Assembly: GCA_025997935.1 (NCBI GenBank)
Contig: BNVG01000048.1
Span: 1 to 13,836 of the forward strand
Direction: 5' to 3'
Length of the DNA stretch: 13,836 nt
Source of the DNA: Synergistales bacterium
GTDB taxonomy: Bacteria; Synergistota; Synergistia; Synergistales; Aminobacteriaceae
In this document: positions 7,459-13,836 of the stretch, piece after piece
How the letters are laid out: each line of letters opens with the position of its first letter
Position numbering within the stretch: the first letter of the stretch is position 1
Program-made: the position numbers and the translations under genes
Notes under the pieces: generated by a model
Told to the model about the DNA's origin: nothing
Databases searched by the model: none
The model's input: only the letters and a program-made list of their open reading frames with translations

Positions 7459-7486
7459 TTGATTTCTATTCTCAAGCGGCTATTAT
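7459..7486 (+). promoter_or_regulatory. Sigma-A/sigma-70 promoter of groESL
   Basis: A -35 TTGATT (7459-7464) and -10 TATTAT (7481-7486) are separated by 16 bases. Initiation would be near 7493, just upstream of the CIRCE element, which is the usual layout for HrcA-repressed chaperone operons. Confidence 0.75.
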
Positions 7487-7501
7487 GTCACATGGAAGCA
7501 A

Positions 7502-7528
7502 TTAGCACTCCTCTGAGAGGACTGCTAA
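7502..7528. promoter_or_regulatory. CIRCE operator (HrcA-binding site) of groESL
   Basis: TTAGCACTC, 9 bases, then GACTGCTAA. The left arm matches the CIRCE consensus exactly; the right arm differs at one base (C at 7522 where GAGTGCTAA has G). It lies between the promoter and the groES SD, so HrcA would block transcription of both genes until heat shock titrates it. The 9-base spacer is itself self-complementary (CTCTGAGAG), which makes the whole element almost one continuous palindrome. Confidence 0.93.
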
Positions 7529-7555
7529 TATAAAAATAAGAGGGAGTTGTTTTAT

Positions 7556-7849
7556 ATGAATCTGAGACCACTTGGAGACAGGATCGTTGTGAAGGTTCTC
7601 ACCCGCGAGGAGAAGACCAAAGGCGGTATCGTTTTGCCGGATACGGCGAAAGAGAAGCCGACCGAGGGAGAGGTTTTGGCCGTAGGTTCCGGCAAAGTTT
7701 TGGACAACGGACAGAAGTTGCCCGTCGAGGTCAAAGTCGGAGACCGCATTATCTTCAGCAAGTACGCCGGCACAGAGGTCAAATTGGACGGCGACGAGCT
7801 TGTCATCTTCAGCGAGCGCGACGTTCTCGCCATCGTTGATCAGAAGTAG
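7556..7849 (+). CDS. groES: Co-chaperonin GroES
   Basis: 97 residues, the normal size. GroES is the heptameric lid that closes the GroEL folding chamber in the cytoplasm. Recognisable are [15 protein letters not shown] at the N-terminus, the mobile loop [18 protein letters not shown] (about residues 18-35), [28 protein letters not shown] and the C-terminal ERDVLAIVD. The ATG at 7556 follows an AGGGAG SD (7541-7546) by 9 bases; an in-frame TTG at 7547 directly abuts that SD and is rejected. First gene of the CIRCE-controlled operon, with groEL 65 bases downstream. Confidence 0.98.
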   Translation: MNLRPLGDRIVVKVLTREEKTKGGIVLPDTAKEKPTEGEVLAVGSGKVLDNGQKLPVEVKVGDRIIFSKYAGTEVKLDGDELVIFSERDVLAIVDQK

Positions 7850-7856
7850 AAACAGT

Positions 7857-7873
7857 TAGACGTTCGCGTTCTA
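7857..7873 (+). other. Short hairpin between groES and groEL, possible attenuator or processing site
   Basis: TAGACG, a TTCG loop, then CGTTCTA pair with one bulged T. The hairpin is followed by a T-rich run (TTTTCATTATTTTTTTA). It looks like a weak intrinsic terminator inside the operon and might adjust the GroES:GroEL ratio, but it is short and could be chance. Confidence 0.3.
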
Positions 7874-7902
7874 TTTTCATTATTTTTTTACTTACAAATT
7901 AG

Positions 7903-9555
<1,653 letters not shown>

Positions 9556-9587
9556 AGCTCGAACCGCAATATGTAATGGGTAATTGC

Positions 9588-9613
9588 AAGGGCACGGCGC
9601 GCGCCGTGCCCTT
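9588..9613 (+). terminator. GC-rich palindrome after groEL, likely intrinsic terminator
   Basis: A perfect 26-bp palindrome with half-site AAGGGCACGGCGC, 33 bases after the groEL stop. Folded, it gives an 11-bp stem with a GCGC loop, very stable. The following T run is short (CTTTAG), so it may act as a terminator of modest efficiency or as an mRNA-stabilising end. Confidence 0.65.
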
Positions 9614-9618
9614 TAGTG

Positions 9619-9624
9619 TATAAT
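9619..9624 (+). promoter_or_regulatory. Isolated consensus -10 box before the D-Ala gene cluster
   Basis: TATAAT, exact, lies 5 bases after the palindrome and 40 bases before the ATG at 9665. No good -35 is found 16-18 bases upstream, because that interval falls inside the palindrome. It is the only visible candidate promoter for the four-gene plus-strand run that follows. Confidence 0.35.
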
Positions 9625-9664
9625 CAAAATCGTATGTCGTTGTTCCGCGCGGGGGGTGGCCTTA

Positions 9665-10315
9665 ATGAAAACAAACGTCAGCGTGGCGGGAGTCCTCAAG
9701 CAGGGAGCCCCGGATGATTTTGTCTATATAGATGAATATATTGAGGATTGTGTTATTGACGTGAAATACTGGGGGACCGATAATTTTGTCGGTCGCCCGA
9801 TTGACGGCTACGACCGCCCTCTTGTTATGCTTGGTAAAAAGGCCGCCGAGGCTTGCGTTCAGGCGGCTGGTATTCTGCGCAGAAGGGGGCTTCTCATGAA
9901 AATATTCGACGGATACCGCCCGCAGTGCGCCGTCGACGACATAGTTCAATGGCTCTCAGATGAATGGGACATTCGCCGCAAGCCGATTCATTACCCCAAC
10001 GTAGACAAAAAAGATTTTCTGCGATTGGGGTATATCATGCCAAAATCCGTACACTCGCGCGGAAACGCCGTAGACCTCACCCTCGTTGACGAAAAAACCA
10101 AACACGAGCTTGATATGGGAACCATATTTGACTTCATGGACCCGCGTTCTTATATAACGACGAGAGCCATTACGCCCGCTCAAAAGCAAAACCGCGAGTG
10201 TCTGAGGAACGCCATGTGCGCTTCGGGATTCGCCGAATATCTCAGTGAGTGGTGGCATTATTCGCTCGTGCGAGAGCCTCACCCCGATTCATATTTTAAC
10301 TTTCCCGTTCGTTGA
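9665..10315 (+). CDS. D-alanyl-D-alanine dipeptidase, VanX/DdpX family (peptidase M15D)
   Basis: 216 residues. VanX-type enzymes are zinc dipeptidases that hydrolyse free D-Ala-D-Ala, in van clusters to remove the normal precursor and in E. coli DdpX for nutrition. The zinc and catalytic signature is complete: SVHSRGNAVD gives Ser128, His130 and Asp137, and SEWWHYSL gives the base Glu195 and ligand His198. FDGYRP (81-86) carries the conserved arginine, and DMGTIFDF (150-157) is the family's post-ligand loop. No signal peptide, so cytoplasmic like VanX. I chose the ATG at 9665, 5 bases after a GGGGGGTGG SD, over the GTG at 9656 lying inside it. First of four same-strand genes; the hydrolase starts 16 bases after its stop. 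It sits with Ddl, whose product it should destroy. Confidence 0.92.
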   Translation: MKTNVSVAGVLKQGAPDDFVYIDEYIEDCVIDVKYWGTDNFVGRPIDGYDRPLVMLGKKAAEACVQAAGILRRRGLLMKIFDGYRPQCAVDDIVQWLSDEWDIRRKPIHYPNVDKKDFLRLGYIMPKSVHSRGNAVDLTLVDEKTKHELDMGTIFDFMDPRSYITTRAITPAQKQNRECLRNAMCASGFAEYLSEWWHYSLVREPHPDSYFNFPVR

Positions 10316-10331
10316 CCGGAGGAAACACATA

Positions 10332-11147
10332 ATGAATATAGACAATATAAATATAAAAATAAACGGAATTAACATAAACTACTGCGACGCCCGCGAAACC
10401 GGAGCGCGCAACGGTCTGGCCGTAGTTTTTTTGCACGGTTGGGGCGTGGATTTTTCTTATTTTTTGCCGGTTATGGAGCGACTTAAAGAATCGATGCGCG
10501 TATGCGCCCTTGATTTACCGGGCTTTGGGGGCAGTGACGAACCGCCCGTCGCTTGGGGCGTCGATGACTACGCCGATTTCGTGCGCGCTTTTTTGACTGA
10601 CATAGGCGCTATGCGCGCGGTTTTGATAGGGCACTCCTTCGGCGGGCGCATAGCGATAAAACTGACCGCCCGCCGCGAGGCCGACAGGGCCGGGCTTGAA
10701 ATACCCAGGATAATTCTGATTGACAGCGCCGGCATTCGCCCCAAAAAAACGCTTACGCGCAAAATTAAAAATATTTTCTATAAAATCGTCAGGCGAATCT
10801 TATCAATAGATATCATCCAAAAAAAATACCCTGACATTATTGAGAGATGGCGCGTAAAAAACGGTTCCGCCGATTATCGGAACGCGAGTCCTCGTATGCG
10901 CGAATCTCTTGTAAAGGTCGTGTCCGAGGACTTGACTCCCTGCCTGCCTCTTGTGTCCTGCCCGGCCCTTTTGGTGTGGGGGGAAAACGACAAGGCGACG
11001 CCTCTACGCGACGCGCGCGTTATGGAAAGTCTTATCCCGGACGCCGGGCTTGTCGTCTTACGCGGGGCGGGGCATTATTCATTTATCGAGCAAAGCGGGA
11101 TTTTCAACCGCGTACTGGATTCTTTTTTGAATATCGAGAGGTCGTGA
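10332..11147 (+). CDS. Alpha/beta-fold hydrolase of unknown substrate
   Basis: 271 residues from an ATG at 10332, 9 bases after GGAGG (10318-10322). The classical fold landmarks are visible: oxyanion HGWG (35-38), DLPGFGGSD (61-69), nucleophile elbow GHSFGG with Ser102, acid Asp220 in WGENDKATPL (216-225), and His248 in GAGHYSF. A basic cap region lies between about 136 and 190 (KKTLTRKIKNIFYKIVRR). There is no signal peptide. It could be an esterase, lipase or amidase; the family is too broad to say. It lies 16 bases after the dipeptidase and 7 bases before the MurF-like gene, so it is probably part of the same envelope-related operon, but whether it acts on peptidoglycan precursors, lipids or antibiotics cannot be read here. 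Confidence 0.85.
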   Translation: MNIDNINIKINGININYCDARETGARNGLAVVFLHGWGVDFSYFLPVMERLKESMRVCALDLPGFGGSDEPPVAWGVDDYADFVRAFLTDIGAMRAVLIGHSFGGRIAIKLTARREADRAGLEIPRIILIDSAGIRPKKTLTRKIKNIFYKIVRRILSIDIIQKKYPDIIERWRVKNGSADYRNASPRMRESLVKVVSEDLTPCLPLVSCPALLVWGENDKATPLRDARVMESLIPDAGLVVLRGAGHYSFIEQSGIFNRVLDSFLNIERS

Positions 11148-11154
11148 TTCGGTT

Positions 11155-12639
11155 ATGACGCTCGCGACGTTTTTGATTATCGTATTCCTTTTGTGCCACG
11201 CGGCCATATCGCTACGCAATTATCATATTTTCCAGCTCAATTCTTATAAACCTGACGTCCAGTTCTCATGGCTTTTGCGTAGCCCCGCAAGCGCTTGGTC
11301 GGTCTATCCGCGCAAGGCGAAGAAGCCTATGGTATGTACGCCCCGTATGTTGCGTATGTTCGCAACTCACCTTGTCGTCCTGCTCGCTGTAATGACTATC
11401 GCTTTTTATTTTAACGCCCCCTGCCGGGTCATTTTCGCCGCCGCGCTGGCGCTCTCGGCTCCTCTTTTCCCGCACTTGACAAGGCTCCTGAACGCTCCAA
11501 TTGAACGCGCCATAAACCGATGGTATATCGAGGACGCCAAGAGGATACTGAATAGCAACTCACGCCTCCGCGTCATAGGCGTCACGGGAAGCTACGGCAA
11601 AACGAGCGTCAAGAACTTTCTGCAAAGGATACTCGCTTCAAAGTTCAATTGCTTGATGACGCCCGAAAGCTACAACACTACGCTCGGCGTCGTGAGGACG
11701 ATACGCTCGTCTCTGAGAAGCGCGCACGATATTTTTATATGTGAGATGGGGGCGAGAAATCAGGGCGACATCAAAGAGATATGCGATATTGTAAACCCTG
11801 GCCTCGGCGTTATTACATCCATAGGAGAGCAGCATTTGGAGTCTTTTAAGTCCCTCTCCAATATCGTAAAGACGAAGTTCGAGCTGGCCGACGCGCTGCC
11901 CCGCGACGGAGTTCTTTTTTTGAACGCCGACAACGAATCTATACAAGAACGCCTCGGCGATAGTTCTTGCCGTCTTCCACAGACAATTGTAAAGTGGTCG
12001 ATGTCGGAAGGGCGCGCAAACGGAGACGAAAGTATATACAGAGCTTTTGACTTGTCCGTATCGGTGAAGGGCTCCGCCTTTAAGGTGAGTTTCCCCGACG
12101 GAGAAGAACGGGTTTTCGAGACGCCGCTGATAGGCGTTCCAAACGTCATGAATATCTTGGCCGCCATAACCGTAGCGGACAGTTTGGGCGTAGAGCGCAC
12201 GGATATAGCGCTTGGCGTATCGAGGCTCGAACCTGTCCCGCACAGGCTTCAGCTACTCCGCAACTCTTCGCTCCCCATAATCGACGACGCCTATAACTCG
12301 AACCCAAACGGCGCGGCGGCGGCCCTGTCCGCGCTTGCCATGTTCGACGGGTATTTCAAGATTTTAGTGACGCCCGGCATGGTGGAGTTGGGAGAGAAAC
12401 AGGACGAGCTGAACGGGCGTTTCGGCGCAGCGGCGGCTGAGGTCTGCGACTTTGTTATTCTTATGGGAGAACGCCAGACTAAAGGCATTTTGGCCGGTTT
12501 GCGCGGCGCGGGGTATGAGGCGAGAAAAATATTTGTGACGGAGAGCTTGTCTTCGGCTTTTGAAAAGATAAATTCAATAGACGCGGGGGCGCGGCCAAAA
12601 ATAGTTTTGCTTGAGAACGATTTGCCGGACAATTATTAA
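11155..12639 (+). CDS. MurF-like Mur ligase with N-terminal membrane domain
   Basis: 494 residues. Mur ligases use ATP to join amino acids or peptides to UDP-MurNAc; MurF adds D-Ala-D-Ala. The central and C-terminal domains are clear: P-loop GVTGSYGKTS (142-151, Lys149), TPESYNTTLGVVRTI (169-183), EMGARNQGDI (197-206), LNADN (256-260), GVPNVMNILAA (327-337), HRLQ (363-366), the MurF-type DDAYNSNPNGA (377-387), TPGMVELGEKQ and a C-terminal ENDLPDNY. The N-terminal ~138 residues are unusual: hydrophobic segments at about 2-20, 70-87 and 89-106 stand where canonical MurF has its UDP-MurNAc-tripeptide-binding domain, and the P-loop lies some 35 residues later than usual. The ATG at 11155 follows the hydrolase stop by 7 bases, with a GAGAGG SD inside the hydrolase end. 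Likely anchored at the inner face of the membrane; substrate unproven. Confidence 0.85.
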   Translation: MTLATFLIIVFLLCHAAISLRNYHIFQLNSYKPDVQFSWLLRSPASAWSVYPRKAKKPMVCTPRMLRMFATHLVVLLAVMTIAFYFNAPCRVIFAAALALSAPLFPHLTRLLNAPIERAINRWYIEDAKRILNSNSRLRVIGVTGSYGKTSVKNFLQRILASKFNCLMTPESYNTTLGVVRTIRSSLRSAHDIFICEMGARNQGDIKEICDIVNPGLGVITSIGEQHLESFKSLSNIVKTKFELADALPRDGVLFLNADNESIQERLGDSSCRLPQTIVKWSMSEGRANGDESIYRAFDLSVSVKGSAFKVSFPDGEERVFETPLIGVPNVMNILAAITVADSLGVERTDIALGVSRLEPVPHRLQLLRNSSLPIIDDAYNSNPNGAAAALSALAMFDGYFKILVTPGMVELGEKQDELNGRFGAAAAEVCDFVILMGERQTKGILAGLRGAGYEARKIFVTESLSSAFEKINSIDAGARPKIVLLENDLPDNY

Positions 12640-12656
12640 ATATTAAATTATTAAAT
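12634..12656. repeat. Short TATTAAA direct repeats between the MurF-like gene and ddl
   Basis: TATTAAA occurs at 12634, 12641 and 12649; the first copy contains the TAA stop of the MurF-like gene. They form a 23-base AT-rich spacer before the ddl SD (GGGGTGA). Probably only an AT-rich, unstructured ribosome loading zone. Confidence 0.5.
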
Positions 12657-12668
12657 GGGGTGATCCGC

Positions 12669-13836
12669 ATGACAATCAGTGTAGGTGTGTTTTTTGGCGG
12701 AGGGAGCGTAGAGCACGAGGTCTCCGTAATATCCGCGCTTCAGGCGCTCCATAATTTCGACAGGACAAAATACGACGCCTTCCCGGTCTATATATCCAAA
12801 GACTGGAGGATGTACGTGGGCGACTCGCTTTCTGAAATAAGGGAATACCGCGACATACCGTCTCTTCTAAAGAAAAGCGTCAGGGTGACGGCCGTCAGGG
12901 AAAACGGCCGGGTTTTGTTTACGCGGTATCCCGTGAAAAAATTCGGCTCAAGCGTAGTTCGTTCGATTGACGTGGCGTTCCCCGTCGGACATGGAACCAG
13001 CATGGAGGACGGGGTGTTGCAGGGGTACCTGAGGAGTCTGTACCTCCCGTTTGCGGGGTGCGATGTAACGGCTTCGGCGGTCGGGATGGACAAATACATA
13101 ACGAAGGTTTTGCTCCGCGACGCCGGGCTTCCCGTCTTAGATTGCCACAAAATAACCGCCCGCGCTTTCTTCAAGGATAAAGCTCAAGCCATAAAGGATA
13201 TTTCGCTCGCGCTGAAATTTCCCGTCGTCGTCAAGCCCGTCAACCTCGGCTCGAGCGTCGGCATATCGGCGGCGAATAACGAATCAGAGCTCAAAGACGG
13301 GTTGGAAGGGGTTTTTTATTATACGAACACGGCGCTCGTCGAGCCTGCCGTTCAAAACCTCAGAGAGATAAACTGCGCCGCGCTCGGCGACTCGGAATCC
13401 GTCATGGCCTCCGAGTGCGAGGAACCCATATTGAGCCACGCCGTTTTAGGCTACGACGACAAATACTCGGGCGGTTCCAAGGACGAAGGTTCCAAGGGTA
13501 TGGCGGGCGCCAAAAGAAAGCTGCCGGCGGATATAACCCAGGCGCAACGGGACGCAATCCGCGACCTCGCCGTGAGGGCCTTTCAGGCTTTGGGGTGCTG
13601 CGGCGCGGCGCGGGTGGATTTTCTGATGGACGGCTTGACCGGCGATATTTTTATCAACGAGCTAAACACGATTCCGGGGTCTCTTTCGTTTTATCTGTGG
13701 GAGGCCGTCGGGATACAGTATAAAGAGCTTCTCGACATGATGATCGAAATAGCCTTGAAGCGTGAGCGCGACGAGGCCGGTGTGACGCATTCTTTTGACA
13801 CAAATCTTCTGTCGGACTTCAGCGGCGGGGTTAAGG
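12669..13836 (+). CDS. ddl: D-alanine--D-alanine ligase (C-terminus beyond window)
   Basis: Ddl joins two D-alanines with ATP to supply MurF. 389 residues are visible and the frame is still open at the right edge, longer than the 306-370 usual for Ddl. Start is an ATG at 12669 after a GGGGTGA SD. The ATP-grasp plan is complete: FFGGGSVEHEVSVISAL (8-24), HGTSMEDGVLQGYL (108-121), GMDKYITK, PVVVKPVNLGSSVGIS, the omega loop GYDDKYSGG with Tyr266, GAARVDF, and the Mg-binding NELNTIPGS (330-338, Glu331 and Asn333). A tyrosine in the omega loop is what D-Ala-D-Ala ligases have, and argues against D-lactate specificity. That loop carries a Gly/Ser/Lys-rich extension (267-284). Last visible gene of the D-Ala cluster, 29 bases after the MurF-like gene. 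Confidence 0.95.
   Translation, partial: MTISVGVFFGGGSVEHEVSVISALQALHNFDRTKYDAFPVYISKDWRMYVGDSLSEIREYRDIPSLLKKSVRVTAVRENGRVLFTRYPVKKFGSSVVRSIDVAFPVGHGTSMEDGVLQGYLRSLYLPFAGCDVTASAVGMDKYITKVLLRDAGLPVLDCHKITARAFFKDKAQAIKDISLALKFPVVVKPVNLGSSVGISAANNESELKDGLEGVFYYTNTALVEPAVQNLREINCAALGDSESVMASECEEPILSHAVLGYDDKYSGGSKDEGSKGMAGAKRKLPADITQAQRDAIRDLAVRAFQALGCCGAARVDFLMDGLTGDIFINELNTIPGSLSFYLWEAVGIQYKELLDMMIEIALKRERDEAGVTHSFDTNLLSDFSGGVK

Noticed and set aside
11638..12243. A 201-codon minus-strand open frame opposite the MurF-like gene.
   Set aside because: It is a shadow of a gene with clear Mur ligase motifs, and has no RBS.
9665..13836. A functional glycopeptide-resistance (van) cluster.
   Set aside because: No VanH, VanR or VanS is visible, and the ligase keeps the tyrosine (Tyr266) typical of D-Ala-D-Ala enzymes, so calling it resistance is unsupported; kept only as an analogy.

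Overview
The window looks like chromosomal DNA of an anaerobic bacterium of the Synergistota or Clostridia/Negativicutes sort. The clues are a str operon opened by an L7Ae-family protein (then rpsL, rpsG, fusA), a CIRCE-controlled groES-groEL operon, a clostridial-looking D-Ala-D-Ala ligase, moderate GC with AT-rich intergenic gaps, and frequent GTG/TTG starts chosen by strong Shine-Dalgarno (SD) sequences. The phylum is an inference. No insertion sequence, phage gene, CRISPR array, tRNA or rRNA was seen.

Layout. (1) Bases 1-2762, minus strand: the str operon, read leftwards from a good sigma-70-type promoter at 2733-2762: L7Ae-family protein, rpsL, rpsG, and fusA cut by the left edge. (2) Bases 2763-2964: an AT-rich divergent spacer with a 14-bp tandem repeat. 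(3) Bases 2965-4251, plus strand: an MFS transporter resembling the LplT/Aas lysophospholipid-flippase group. It overlaps tail to tail by 26 bp with (4) a minus-strand pair, plsY (acyl-phosphate:glycerol-3-phosphate acyltransferase) followed by a membrane-anchored ankyrin-repeat protein. (5) Bases 5950-7415, plus strand: a two-subunit UxaA-family dehydratase/lyase with overlapping genes. (6) Bases 7459-9613: promoter, CIRCE operator, groES, groEL and a terminator-like palindrome. (7) Bases 9665-13836, plus strand: a run of D-alanyl-D-alanine genes: VanX-like dipeptidase, alpha/beta hydrolase, MurF-like ligase with an N-terminal membrane region, and Ddl, cut by the right edge.

How the genes fit together. 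Regions 1 and 6 are housekeeping translation and protein-folding operons. Regions 3 and 4 share a possible phospholipid theme: PlsY makes lysophosphatidic acid, and LplT-like carriers move lysophospholipids. Region 7 is the most thought-provoking. An enzyme that makes D-Ala-D-Ala (Ddl), one that looks built to attach it to a peptidoglycan precursor (MurF-like), and one that should destroy it (VanX-like) lie in one apparent transcription unit. The MurF-like protein carries membrane segments where canonical MurF has its precursor-binding domain. This resembles the core of glycopeptide-resistance clusters, but no VanH, VanR or VanS is visible.
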